55,578 nucleotides of DNA from Candidatus Kerfeldbacteria bacterium (lineage in GTDB: Bacteria; Patescibacteriota; Patescibacteriia; SBBC01; JACPUP01). Below the pieces are notes generated by a model. The model was not told the origin of the DNA. It did no database searches and saw nothing but the letters and a program-made list of their open reading frames with translations. Positions 26,172 through 34,949 of the stretch are shown here, one piece after another (the first letter of the stretch is position 1; every line of letters starts with the position of its first letter). Location of the stretch: NCBI GenBank assembly GCA_016192205.1, contig JACPUP010000029.1, forward strand, positions 1 to 55,578, written 5' to 3'. The translations under genes and the position numbers were made by a program.

Positions 26172-26959
26172 AACTCTCCCTGATCATCCTCAACTACGAG
26201 AGTGCTGGCCTCGTGCGCGAGTGCATCCGCGGTATTCACGCAGCCCGCCTCGCACTATCATACGAAATCATCGTCGTGGACAACAATTCTGGTGATGGCG
26301 TTGGCGCAATGCTCGCCCGTTCATTCCCGGGTGTGCGGTTCATCGGCTCACCGGTCAACGGCGGCTGCGCAGCCGGCAACAACCTCGGCCTGCTGGCAGC
26401 GCAGGGCGCGTACGCCCTCATCCTCAATCCTGACATCGCCGTTCTCCCCGGTGCCGTCGAGACGCTTGTCACGTTCCTGGATGCGCATCCGGACGCGGCC
26501 CTGGTCGCACCGCAACTCGTCAACCCCGACGGCACCACCCAGCTCTCCTGTTTTCGTTTCCCGGACCCGCTCATCCCCATCCTCCGCCGAACGCCGCTCG
26601 GGAACCTCCCCGGGGCGCGGCGCCGGCTCCGCGCATACCTGCTCACGAGCTGGGACCACACGGATACGCGAACGGTTGATTGGGTCTTGGGTGCCTGTAT
26701 GCTCGTGCGCATGGAGGCGGTTGAGCGCGTCGGCCTCATGGACGAACGGTTCTTCCTCTACTTCGAAGACGTTGACTGGTGCCGACGTTTCTGGGCGGCT
26801 GGGTACAAAATTTATTACCATCCGGCCAGTCGCATGGTGCACTACCACCGTCGCCTCTCGGCCGTGAACCCGGGACTCAAGGGAATCTTGAGCGCCTCCA
26901 CGCGAGTCCACATCGTTAGCGGACTCCGCTACTTTGCGAAGTACGGATTCCACCGGTAA
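26168..26959 (+). CDS. GT2 family glycosyltransferase
   Basis: A 263-residue GT2 enzyme related to its upstream neighbour. LSLIILNYESAGLVREC opens the fold, VVDNNS and LNPDIAV mark nucleotide and metal binding, and LYFEDVDWCRRF is the acceptor-side acidic motif. The gene starts at an ATGA overlap with the previous one, so the two are translated together. Tandem GT2 genes in a flippase/ligase cluster usually build successive linkages of one repeat. Confidence 0.87.
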   Translation: MKLSLIILNYESAGLVRECIRGIHAARLALSYEIIVVDNNSGDGVGAMLARSFPGVRFIGSPVNGGCAAGNNLGLLAAQGAYALILNPDIAVLPGAVETLVTFLDAHPDAALVAPQLVNPDGTTQLSCFRFPDPLIPILRRTPLGNLPGARRRLRAYLLTSWDHTDTRTVDWVLGACMLVRMEAVERVGLMDERFFLYFEDVDWCRRFWAAGYKIYYHPASRMVHYHRRLSAVNPGLKGILSASTRVHIVSGLRYFAKYGFHR

Positions 26960-26962
26960 GCT

Positions 26963-28927
26963 ATGCCCATGCGCTTGTTCAGGCTCAACACGCGTGAGCG
27001 GCTCGATTTCCTCCAGGGATCGGGGCGCCGACGGCCCTGGTGGCGGCGCCGGAGGGTGGCGATGACCATCGCGATCGTCAGCGCGGTGCTCGCGTTGCTG
27101 GCCATTGTCACGGTCCCGCCGGCTGTCCGAACGGCCAACGCGGCCAAGAAGTTCCAATCACGTTTAGTCAAATCCCAGCAGCTGCTCGTGGCCCAACGCT
27201 TCGACGAGGCCCGCGCTGAACTCGACAAAACACGGAAAGCACTGGATGACACGCGGGTCGCGTTTCGATCGCTGCGGTGGTGGCGCATCGTTCCGCTCGT
27301 CGGCAGCAACATTCGCGCCGGCGACGACTTACTCGTCATCGGCGACATCCTCTTGACGATGGTCGGGCGGGTCACGGATTTCACCGATGACCTCATCGGA
27401 CCGTTCGTGAAGCGCGACACGCCACTGACGCTCGCGAGCTTGAGCATTGATGACCGAACCCAGATCCTCGAACGGCTCGGCGAGGCCGAACCAACGCTCC
27501 GGACCGTGCAAACGGATCTCCGCACGATGGTCGAACGCCTCGATGCCATGCCGCGTTCCCTGGTCAGATCGCGCGTCAACCGCGAACTTGCGCCGCTGCG
27601 GGAAAACTTCCTCATCATCGAAGAAGCCCTCTCCCGCGCCGCACCAATCGCACGCATCCTCCCAACCTTCCTTGGCCACGGCGACCAGCAGACCTATCTC
27701 TTCTTGTTGCAGAATAACGCGGAACTCCGTCCGGCCGGCGGATTCATCGGCACGTACGGCATCATGAAGGTCGAAGACGGCGAGATCGTGCACTTCACGA
27801 CGGAGAATGCCTACAATCTCGATAACCGCGCCAAAAGCACCTTGAACGTTGAGCCACCGCTGCCGTTGAAGCTCTACAACAGTGCCGAGCGGTGGTGGTT
27901 CCGTGATGCGAACTGGTCCCCGGACTTCCCCACGAGCGCTGCCAAAGCCGCGGAGCTGTACCGACTTGAGGGCGGCCGGGAACAGCTCGACGGCGTCCTG
28001 GCAGTCACGCCCACCTTCATCGAGGCACTCATCGCCCTGACCGGACCGATTACGGTTTCGGGTGTCGAATTCACCAGAGACAACTTCGTGGACACCCTCC
28101 AAGACCTCACCACCTTCGGCTACTACCGACAGGGTGTGGCGGAATCAGAACGCAAAGAAATCATCGGGGCGCTCGGACAAATCCTCTTGACTCGCATCTA
28201 CGAACTCCCGCAGACCCAGTGGAGTGAGCTCTGGAAAACCATGCTCACCGAACTCACGGAAAAACAGGTCTTGCTCAATTTCACCAACCGCGATTTGCAG
28301 ACCTTCGCCCTCGAGCAGAAGTGGGGCGGTGCGGTCGAGTCGGTCCCGGGTGATTTCCTCATGCTCGTCGACGCCAATGTGGCAGCCCTCAAAACTGATC
28401 CGGTCGTGAACCGCACCATCCGCTACGAGCTCAAACCGGTTGACCAACACTTCGAAGCGACGGCGACGATCACCTACGAGCATACCGGCGACTTCACTGA
28501 GAAAACCACCCGTTACCGCACCTACCTGCGCGTGTACGTCCCCTTCGGCTCGGAGCTCATCACCAGTGACGGGGCAGACCTGACGGACCGGTCAGACCGT
28601 CCCGGACAGGTGACCATCGATGAAGAGCACGGGAAGACCGTTTTCGCTGCCTTCAAGTCCATCGAGCCCGGCACGACCGAACACATCACGTTCACCTTCC
28701 AACTCCCAGACGCAGTGACGCAACAAATCGCAGCGGGTTCCTACACGCTCTACCTCGAAAAGCAGGCGGGTACAGCCGCGCACGCCGTGGTGCTCTCGCT
28801 CACGTTCGATTCCGAGATTACCGCCGTGACCGGGATTGACACCCTGTTCGCAAAACGACATACTGACCTGTCGCACGAGACAAACCTCCAGACGGATCGT
28901 GCCCTCACCCTTCACTTGGCGCGCTAA
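26963..28927 (+). CDS. DUF4012 membrane-anchored extracellular protein
   Basis: A 654-residue protein with a basic N-terminus (RRRPWWRRRR) and one membrane helix near residues 33-55, so most of it lies outside the cell. A coiled-coil-like stretch (about 60-210) leads into the DUF4012 core with NNAELRPAGGFIGTYG and RDANWSPDFPTSA. DUF4012 proteins are common in surface-polymer clusters of Gram-positive-like bacteria and Patescibacteria. Their biochemistry is not settled, though a role like LytR-CpsA-Psr attachment has been suggested. It shares the cluster with the flippase and ligase, and overlaps mreB by one base (TAATG). Confidence 0.85.
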   Translation: MPMRLFRLNTRERLDFLQGSGRRRPWWRRRRVAMTIAIVSAVLALLAIVTVPPAVRTANAAKKFQSRLVKSQQLLVAQRFDEARAELDKTRKALDDTRVAFRSLRWWRIVPLVGSNIRAGDDLLVIGDILLTMVGRVTDFTDDLIGPFVKRDTPLTLASLSIDDRTQILERLGEAEPTLRTVQTDLRTMVERLDAMPRSLVRSRVNRELAPLRENFLIIEEALSRAAPIARILPTFLGHGDQQTYLFLLQNNAELRPAGGFIGTYGIMKVEDGEIVHFTTENAYNLDNRAKSTLNVEPPLPLKLYNSAERWWFRDANWSPDFPTSAAKAAELYRLEGGREQLDGVLAVTPTFIEALIALTGPITVSGVEFTRDNFVDTLQDLTTFGYYRQGVAESERKEIIGALGQILLTRIYELPQTQWSELWKTMLTELTEKQVLLNFTNRDLQTFALEQKWGGAVESVPGDFLMLVDANVAALKTDPVVNRTIRYELKPVDQHFEATATITYEHTGDFTEKTTRYRTYLRVYVPFGSELITSDGADLTDRSDRPGQVTIDEEHGKTVFAAFKSIEPGTTEHITFTFQLPDAVTQQIAAGSYTLYLEKQAGTAAHAVVLSLTFDSEITAVTGIDTLFAKRHTDLSHETNLQTDRALTLHLAR

Positions 28928-29937
28928 TGTTCCATAAGCGAATCGGCATTGACCTCGGCACGACGAACACCCTTGTCCACATTCCAGGCAAGGGGATTCT
29001 CATCAATGAGCCGTCAGTCGTGGCCGTGTCCTTGAGTGACAAGAAGGTCTTAGCCGTCGGTGATGAGGCCAAAGAAATGCTCGGTCGTACCCCCGACACC
29101 ATTGTCGCGCGGCGGCCGTTGAAAGACGGGGTGATAGCCGACTACCGCACGACCGAAGCCATGATCCGCTACTTCATCAACAAAGCCATTGGTGGTGTGC
29201 GTTTTTTTCAACCCGAGGTCATGATTGCCGTCCCCGGCGGCATCACCTCGACCGAGCGACGGGCGGTGATTGACGCCACGCTGGCCGCTGGCGCGAAAGC
29301 CGCGTACATCATCAAAGAGCCGGTGGCCGCCGCCATCGGCGCCAACATCCCCATCGGTTCGGCCTCCGGCCACATGATTATCGACATCGGGGGTGGCACC
29401 ACCGAAATCGCAATCATTTCCCTGGGTGGGATTGTGGCGAACACGTCCGTCCGCATCGGCGGCACGAAACTCGACGCGGCGATTCAAGAGTCCGTCCGGA
29501 AGAAGTACGGGTTGGCGATCGGCGAGCGCACGGCCGAGCACATGAAAATCACCATCGGTTCGGCGCTGCCGCTCGAGGAGACGCTCTCCCTGGAAGTGCG
29601 CGGCCGCGACGTCATCTCTGGACTCCCGAAGACCATCACCGTCACCTCGGACGATGTGACCGAAGCCGTCCAGGATGAGCTCAGCGGCATTGTCCACGCC
29701 GTAAAATCCGTCCTCCAAGAAACGCCGCCCGAGCTGTCCGCTGACGTTATCGACAAAGGCATGATCATGTCCGGCGGATCAGCCTTGCTCCGGAACATCG
29801 ACCGGCTCATTGCCCAAGCCACGGGCGTCCCGGCCTACGTCGCTGACGATCCCTTGCTCTGCGTGGCAAAGGGCACCGGGATCGCGCTGGAGAACCTCGA
29901 GTCCTACAAGCGGAGCATCCTCTCGACCAAAACATGA
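28927..29937 (+). CDS. mreB: Rod-shape-determining protein MreB (polysaccharide-cluster copy)
   Basis: A 336-residue actin-like ATPase. Phosphate 1 motif GIDLGTTNT lies near residue 8. Phosphate 2 is IDIGGGTTEIAII and the adenosine motif is SGGSALLRNID. MreB filaments guide wall synthesis along the cell. This copy lies between a DUF4012 gene and a GT4 gene, away from mreCD, and differs from the copy at 36190 (for example GGITSTERRAV against GVTEVERKAV). It may organise polymer export or attachment. The start overlaps the previous stop by one base. Confidence 0.92.
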   Translation: MFHKRIGIDLGTTNTLVHIPGKGILINEPSVVAVSLSDKKVLAVGDEAKEMLGRTPDTIVARRPLKDGVIADYRTTEAMIRYFINKAIGGVRFFQPEVMIAVPGGITSTERRAVIDATLAAGAKAAYIIKEPVAAAIGANIPIGSASGHMIIDIGGGTTEIAIISLGGIVANTSVRIGGTKLDAAIQESVRKKYGLAIGERTAEHMKITIGSALPLEETLSLEVRGRDVISGLPKTITVTSDDVTEAVQDELSGIVHAVKSVLQETPPELSADVIDKGMIMSGGSALLRNIDRLIAQATGVPAYVADDPLLCVAKGTGIALENLESYKRSILSTKT

Positions 29938-31133
29938 TCATCGGCATCGACGCCTCGCGCGCCACGGTCCGAGAGAAAACCGGAACCGAGTGGTACTCCC
30001 AGTACATCATCGAGCACCTCGTCCTTCGCCATCCCGAGGTGACGTTTTGGCTGTACTCGAAAGAGCCACTCGGCCCGCCACTCAGCGGGCTCCTTGGTCC
30101 GCGGGTGGTCAATAAAGTCCTGCAGTGGCCAGCGGCACTGCTCTGGAGCCAATTGAGACTCTCCCTGGAGATGCTCTGGCGACGACCAGACGTCTTGTTC
30201 GTGCCAGCGCACACCATACCGCTCATCCATCCACGAGCCACCGTCACCACCTGTCACGACGCAGGTTTTGAAGCCTTCCCGGAACTGTATGGACAGACGC
30301 CGATCGGACCGCGCCGCGGGTGGCAGCGCACGCTCGTGAGCCTCTTGGTGCGGCTCGTCACGCTGGGGCGGTACGGAAACAGTGAACTCGACTATCACCG
30401 CTTTAGCATGCGACTGGCACTCCGCCGGGCCGCGCGGGTGATTACGGTCTCACGGTTTAGCCGGGACGAGTTCGTTCGCTCCTACGGTGCGGACCCGAAC
30501 CGCTTCACCATCATCCCGCATGGCGCCACCCCAACGAGCGCCGGGGAGCGGCACGCTGGGAAGAGCGCGCCAGCGCGCTCCGGGCTCACCCGTCCCTACA
30601 TCCTGTCGATCGGCCGCCTCGAGCGGAAGAAGAATGTCGCCGGCGCGCTGTCGACATACGGTCTGCTCCAGCGCCGGCTCCGAGACGCTCCGGATTTCGT
30701 GCTCGTGGGCAAGGCCGGGGTCGGTTTTGACGAGATTCAGCGGGCGCTCAATGCCGTCCCGCACCCGGAACGCGTCCATCAGCTCTCGTGGGTACCCGCC
30801 GACGACCTGGAATCACTGTGGCGAGACGCCCGAGCCTTCTTCTTCCCCTCGTTCTATGAAGGATTCGGCATGCCCGTCCTCGACGCGTTCCGCCACGGTG
30901 TTCCGGTGGTTGCGTCGAACATCGGTGCACTCCGCGAGGTATCAGGCGACGCAGCGCTGTTGGCTGATCCCAACGACCATCAACAGCTCGCCGAGCACCT
31001 CTACCGCGTCCTGACCGACGACGCACTTCGCCACCAGCTCCGCGAACGCGGAACGCGGCAGGCGGCACACTTTCCCGACTGGGACACTGTAGCCGATCAG
31101 ACGTTCCGCGTCCTGACGCGCGCAGCCGGGTAA
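29934..31133 (+). CDS. GT4 family glycosyltransferase
   Basis: A 399-residue GT-B glycosyltransferase. The N-terminal half has VSRFSRDEF before the interdomain hinge. The C-terminal half has SIGRLERKKN, a donor-phosphate site, and the YEGFGMPVLDAFRHGVPVV signature, where the second Glu of the usual E-x7-E pair is Asp. The ATGA overlap with mreB places it in the same transcript. It is the last gene of the polysaccharide cluster. Donor and acceptor cannot be told from sequence. Confidence 0.86.
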   Translation: MIIGIDASRATVREKTGTEWYSQYIIEHLVLRHPEVTFWLYSKEPLGPPLSGLLGPRVVNKVLQWPAALLWSQLRLSLEMLWRRPDVLFVPAHTIPLIHPRATVTTCHDAGFEAFPELYGQTPIGPRRGWQRTLVSLLVRLVTLGRYGNSELDYHRFSMRLALRRAARVITVSRFSRDEFVRSYGADPNRFTIIPHGATPTSAGERHAGKSAPARSGLTRPYILSIGRLERKKNVAGALSTYGLLQRRLRDAPDFVLVGKAGVGFDEIQRALNAVPHPERVHQLSWVPADDLESLWRDARAFFFPSFYEGFGMPVLDAFRHGVPVVASNIGALREVSGDAALLADPNDHQQLAEHLYRVLTDDALRHQLRERGTRQAAHFPDWDTVADQTFRVLTRAAG

Positions 31134-31135
31134 CG

Positions 31136-31164
31136 TTGTCGTCGAGGGCATCTCGTGGTATAGT
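31136..31164 (+). promoter_or_regulatory. Predicted promoter of holB and following genes
   Basis: TTGTCG at 31136-31141, a 17-base spacer and TATAGT at 31159-31164, with extended -10 TG at 31156-31157. The start site would lie about nine bases before the holB ATG, a nearly leaderless arrangement. Confidence 0.62.
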
Positions 31165-31179
31165 CGCGACGCCTTTGCT

Positions 31180-32232
31180 ATGCATTTGATCGCACCAACA
31201 CTCGTTGGCAACGAGCACGCCCGCCAGTACCTTCGCCTTCTCATCGAACGGGAAACGGCCAGGGGAAGCTTTCTCTTCGTCGGTCCGGAAGGGGTGGGCA
31301 AGCGCGCAGTCGCCCGAGCGTTCGGCCGCGCGCTGCAGTGCGCGGCCACGCCAGACCGCCGACCGTGCGGAACCTGCGGGCTGTGCCGTGCCTGGAACCA
31401 TGGCACCAACCCGGATGCACTGATCGTCCGTCGAGCGGCCGACCATGCTGCTATCCGCCTCGAGCAAATCCGACCCACGGCCAACGGGACGACGCCGGCT
31501 CAAGACACCGTCCACCGCCGACTCCAACTTCGTTCCGTCGTTGGGCCACGCCAGGTCGTTATCATCGAAGACGCCGACCGCTTGAACGACGCCGCGGCGA
31601 GCGCCCTCCTGAAAACGCTGGAAGAACCTCGGGGCGACACCATCCTCATTCTCACCACGTCCGCACTCGACGCTGTACCACGGACGGTTCGCTCCCGCTG
31701 CACGCTCGTGTACTTCCACCGCGTCCCAACGGCGGTGATCCGTGATGCCCTCCGCCTTGAGCGTCGACTCACCACACCGGAACGCGAGCTTATCGCCAGC
31801 CTTGCGGACGGCCGCCCGGACATCGCTCACGACCTCGCGCACAGCCCCGAAAGACTGGCGGGAGAACTCGACGCCTTCGCGACCCTGCTCCGTACCCTCC
31901 AGGGCAGCACGCAACGACCATTCGGGTTGAGCGAGGCCGTACTGCCGACTGATCGAAAGGCGAGCGGCCCGGTAGCAACGGCGACGTTTCGACGACTCGC
32001 CCTGATCGTCCACGACGTGCTCATGGTCACCACGGGCGCCCCGTCACTCATCCGCCTCAAGCGTTTTCGCGTTGCCCTCGAACGCCTCGCCGCCGGCCTC
32101 CCCGAACAACCCCTCCACCAGCTCGCGGATTTCGTCTCGACCCTGCCCGCATTGCTCGACCAGAATGTCAGCCCCAAGAACATCCTCGATCGGTTCACCA
32201 ACCAGTTCGCCGCCCATGCGCACCCACGGTAG
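31180..32232 (+). CDS. holB: DNA polymerase III delta-prime/gamma-like clamp-loader subunit
   Basis: A 350-residue AAA+ clamp-loader subunit. A P-loop-like GPEGVGKR lies at 35-42, with Arg where most ATP-binding paralogues have Ser or Thr. A zinc module has C54, C63, C66 and C69. VVIIEDADRLN, LLKTLEEP and the SRC motif (RSRC) follow. This pattern fits delta-prime better than the longer gamma/tau subunit. In replication it helps load the beta clamp. It has its own promoter, and the next gene overlaps its 3' end by 17 bases. Confidence 0.85.
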   Translation: MHLIAPTLVGNEHARQYLRLLIERETARGSFLFVGPEGVGKRAVARAFGRALQCAATPDRRPCGTCGLCRAWNHGTNPDALIVRRAADHAAIRLEQIRPTANGTTPAQDTVHRRLQLRSVVGPRQVVIIEDADRLNDAAASALLKTLEEPRGDTILILTTSALDAVPRTVRSRCTLVYFHRVPTAVIRDALRLERRLTTPERELIASLADGRPDIAHDLAHSPERLAGELDAFATLLRTLQGSTQRPFGLSEAVLPTDRKASGPVATATFRRLALIVHDVLMVTTGAPSLIRLKRFRVALERLAAGLPEQPLHQLADFVSTLPALLDQNVSPKNILDRFTNQFAAHAHPR

Positions 32233-33280
32233 CATTCTCGCCATTGTCGTCCTGTTCTTCCTGCTGGCTGGCCAGGCCTGCATTCGTTTTTCTTCCCCGC
32301 CGCCACTCGGACCGACGCTCCTGCGCAGCGATAATCGTGGGATTGATTGGGTGGCGAAAGACTTCGTTGAAGTCGTCCAGGACGGGAAGAAAACGGTGAC
32401 GGTGTCACTCACGAGCTGGCCCTCCTACGATCTCCGCTCCAGCCCGGCCAACCCAGGTCTGCTCTTCCTCTCGACCTATACGAGCGGCCTCTTCCGCTCG
32501 ACCACGCGCGGCGAGCAGTGGGATCGCACCGGCTTCCGTGGTCAAGTTGTTGCGTTCGCGCTCGACCCACTCGATGATGAGCGTCTCTTCCTCACGGACG
32601 GGAAGGGCCTCTTCCGCTCCGATGACCGAGGAGCCAATTGGACCACCGTCTTCACCATCACCCGCGGCGAAGAAGTGCTCCGCACGCTCGAAGTCGACTT
32701 CTTCAACCCGGCGCGCATCATGGCGGTCTCCAACCTCGGCGCGGTGTATCGGACCACCGACCAGGGCGAGACCTGGACGAACATTACACAGATTGCCGAC
32801 GACCCGGCCGATCTCATCTTCAGCCCGCGCGACAGCCGCGTCGCGTTTCTCCGCGGCGCCAGACAGGGCCTCTGGCGATCGCGTGACGGCGGCAGCACCT
32901 GGGAGTCGCTCCGGACGACCTTCGACGCCTTCCCGAAGGCAGCCGAGCACGTCCGTATCACGTTCGCCGGCCCTGACCGCGCTACCATCTATGCCGCCAC
33001 TGGCAATGGCCTCTTACGCTCACGCGACAACGGCGATACCTGGGAGCGGATCCCAACGCTCTTCCAGCCGCCGTTTCGCATCGGGGAGGTCGCAGTTGAT
33101 CCAGGCAATGAAGCAATCCTGAGCTTCGCCGTCAGCAACAAACTCCACCAGAGTCTCGATGGCGGTTCGAGCTGGACCGTCTACACCATTCCCACGAACC
33201 GCCCGCTCACGTACCTCCGCATCGACCCGAACGACTCGACGGTCATGTACCTCGGCGCTGAATTCCCTCCCGAACAGTAA
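32216..33280 (+). CDS. Exported BNR/Asp-box beta-propeller protein
   Basis: A 354-residue protein with an N-terminal hydrophobic segment (about 6-21) ending at a Cys in GQAC, possibly a weak lipobox. The rest contains at least five Asp-box-like turns (S-x-D-x-G-x-x-W), such as RSDDRGANW, RTTDQGETW, RSRDGGSTW, RSRDNGDTW and QSLDGGSSW, spaced as in sortilin/sialidase-type propellers. Sialidase catalytic residues are not evident, so it is more likely a binding or assembly factor. YCF48-like proteins have similar propellers. The ATG at 32216 overlaps holB by 17 bases. Confidence 0.75.
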   Translation: MRTHGSILAIVVLFFLLAGQACIRFSSPPPLGPTLLRSDNRGIDWVAKDFVEVVQDGKKTVTVSLTSWPSYDLRSSPANPGLLFLSTYTSGLFRSTTRGEQWDRTGFRGQVVAFALDPLDDERLFLTDGKGLFRSDDRGANWTTVFTITRGEEVLRTLEVDFFNPARIMAVSNLGAVYRTTDQGETWTNITQIADDPADLIFSPRDSRVAFLRGARQGLWRSRDGGSTWESLRTTFDAFPKAAEHVRITFAGPDRATIYAATGNGLLRSRDNGDTWERIPTLFQPPFRIGEVAVDPGNEAILSFAVSNKLHQSLDGGSSWTVYTIPTNRPLTYLRIDPNDSTVMYLGAEFPPEQ

Positions 33281-33288
33281 CCCTGACT

Positions 33289-33831
33289 ATGCAACGCACC
33301 GACGCGCCCATCGCCAACCTCCTGGCCCACCTCGAATCCGAGCTCCGTGGCATTCGATCCGGCCGCGCTAACCCCTCCCTCATTGAACAGGTGCCCATTG
33401 CTGCGTACGGCTCACCCATGAAACTCGTTGAGCTCGCATCCATTACGGTACCGGAGCCACGACAGCTCCTGGTGCAACCATGGGACACCAACCTCTTGAA
33501 GGACATTGAGCGGGGGATTGCGGTAGCGAAACTCGACCTGCACCCGGTCGTCGACGGCAAACTCATCCGCATCACGCTCCCGAGCTTGACCGAAGAGCGT
33601 CGGACCGCGTACCGCAAACTCGCGCGCGAAAAAACCGAGCAGGCGAAAGTTGCGTTGCGCCGATTGCGCGATGATGCCATGCGCGATCTCCGAGACGCAG
33701 AACGAGCCGGCACCCAGTCCGAGGACGAGGTCAAGCGAGAGAAAGAACGGGTCGAGTCAATCGTGAAAGAGGTCAGCCAGGACATCGACGAACGCTACGC
33801 AGCCAAGGAGCGCGAATTGACCGCTGTCTAG
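33289..33831 (+). CDS. frr: Ribosome recycling factor
   Basis: A 180-residue RRF, close to the usual 185. ELRGIRSGRANPSL near residue 17, SITVPEPRQLLVQPWD and the long C-terminal coiled coil with EERR are diagnostic. With EF-G it splits post-termination ribosomes. It starts eight bases after the propeller gene and precedes rseP by one base. pyrH and tsf, often near frr, are not here. Confidence 0.96.
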   Translation: MQRTDAPIANLLAHLESELRGIRSGRANPSLIEQVPIAAYGSPMKLVELASITVPEPRQLLVQPWDTNLLKDIERGIAVAKLDLHPVVDGKLIRITLPSLTEERRTAYRKLAREKTEQAKVALRRLRDDAMRDLRDAERAGTQSEDEVKREKERVESIVKEVSQDIDERYAAKERELTAV

Positions 33832-33832
33832 T

Positions 33833-34945
33833 ATGGCGATTCTCCTGTTTGTCTTCGTTCTCGGCCTCCTCGTCTTCGTCCACGAGCTCGGCCACTTCTG
33901 GACCGCCCGCCGTCTCGGCGTCCACGTCGAAGAGTTCGGCTTCGGCTTTCCGCCGCGCATCGTGGGCCGGCGACGCAACGGCGTCGTCTACTCCATCAAT
34001 TGGATTCCGTTCGGCGGGTTCGTCCGGCTCAAGGGCGAGCAAGCGCACGAACCGAGCGACGATCCGCGCAGTTTCCAGAATGCGCCGCGCCACCGGCGGG
34101 CGCTCATCATCGCGGCGGGAGTGCTCATGAACGGCGCACTCGCCATGGTCCTCCTCATCGTGACGTACCTCGGCGGGATGAAAACCTTTGCCACGGAAAC
34201 GCTCCCGGGAGCCCAGCTCCGCGATCCGGAAGTCGTCATCACCTCGATCCTGGCCGAGTCACCGGCGGGCAACGCGGGACTCACGGAAGGCGCGTTCATC
34301 CGATCCGTCAACGGCGAATCCGTTTCCGACGCAGAGGTCGTGCGAGAGCGCATTGAGCAGGCGCTGGGCCAGCCGCTCACGTTCGTCGTCGAACGCGATG
34401 CCGTGCTCCAAGACGTGGTCATAACGCCAACGTCCATTGAAGGCAGCGATGTTGGCAAAATCGGCGCTGGGATCGAAACCGTCGCCCGTGCGACCTATCC
34501 CGTCCACTGGGCCATCCTCAACGCGTTTCGCACGACGGGCGAGCTCGCCTGGTTGGTGCTCGTCGCCTTCGGGACGCTCGTGAAAGACATTGTGGTCCAT
34601 CAATCCATCAGCGCCGACGTGGCTGGTCCCGTTGGCATCGCCGTGCTAACCGGCCAAGTGGCGCAGTTTGGGCTCCTGGCCATTTTCCAGTTCATGGCCA
34701 TCCTGTCCATCTCCCTCATGGTCATCAACCTCATGCCGTTCCCCGGGCTCGACGGTGGCCGACTCTTCTTCCTCTGGCTCGAGGCGATTCGGAAGAAGGG
34801 CATCAGTCAGAAGACCGAGGCCATCATCCACAACGTCGGGTTCGTGCTCCTCATCCTCCTCCTCGTGGCGGTCTCGATCAAAGACGTGCGGCAGTTCGGC
34901 GTGGGAGAGCGCATCGCCGACGCTGTCCGTTCCATTTTCCGCTAA
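33833..34945 (+). CDS. rseP: RseP-like site-2 protease (M50 family)
   Basis: A 370-residue membrane metalloprotease that cuts transmembrane substrates. The zinc motif HELGH is at 17-21 in the first helix. A PDZ domain spans roughly 130-215, with AGLTEGAFIRSVNGESV. The third zinc ligand is D307 in MPFPGLDGGR. The last helix ends near 360. It probably degrades anti-sigma factors or signal-peptide remnants; no anti-sigma gene is adjacent. It sits between frr and proS, an order seen in many bacteria (rseP/proS adjacency). Confidence 0.94.
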   Translation: MAILLFVFVLGLLVFVHELGHFWTARRLGVHVEEFGFGFPPRIVGRRRNGVVYSINWIPFGGFVRLKGEQAHEPSDDPRSFQNAPRHRRALIIAAGVLMNGALAMVLLIVTYLGGMKTFATETLPGAQLRDPEVVITSILAESPAGNAGLTEGAFIRSVNGESVSDAEVVRERIEQALGQPLTFVVERDAVLQDVVITPTSIEGSDVGKIGAGIETVARATYPVHWAILNAFRTTGELAWLVLVAFGTLVKDIVVHQSISADVAGPVGIAVLTGQVAQFGLLAIFQFMAILSISLMVINLMPFPGLDGGRLFFLWLEAIRKKGISQKTEAIIHNVGFVLLILLLVAVSIKDVRQFGVGERIADAVRSIFR

Positions 34946-34949
34946 GCCC

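Noticed and set aside
30748..32013. Minus-strand open frame across the GT4/holB junction
   Set aside because: It crosses a promoter and two clear plus-strand genes, with repetitive Arg/Gly-rich translation typical of a shadow frame.
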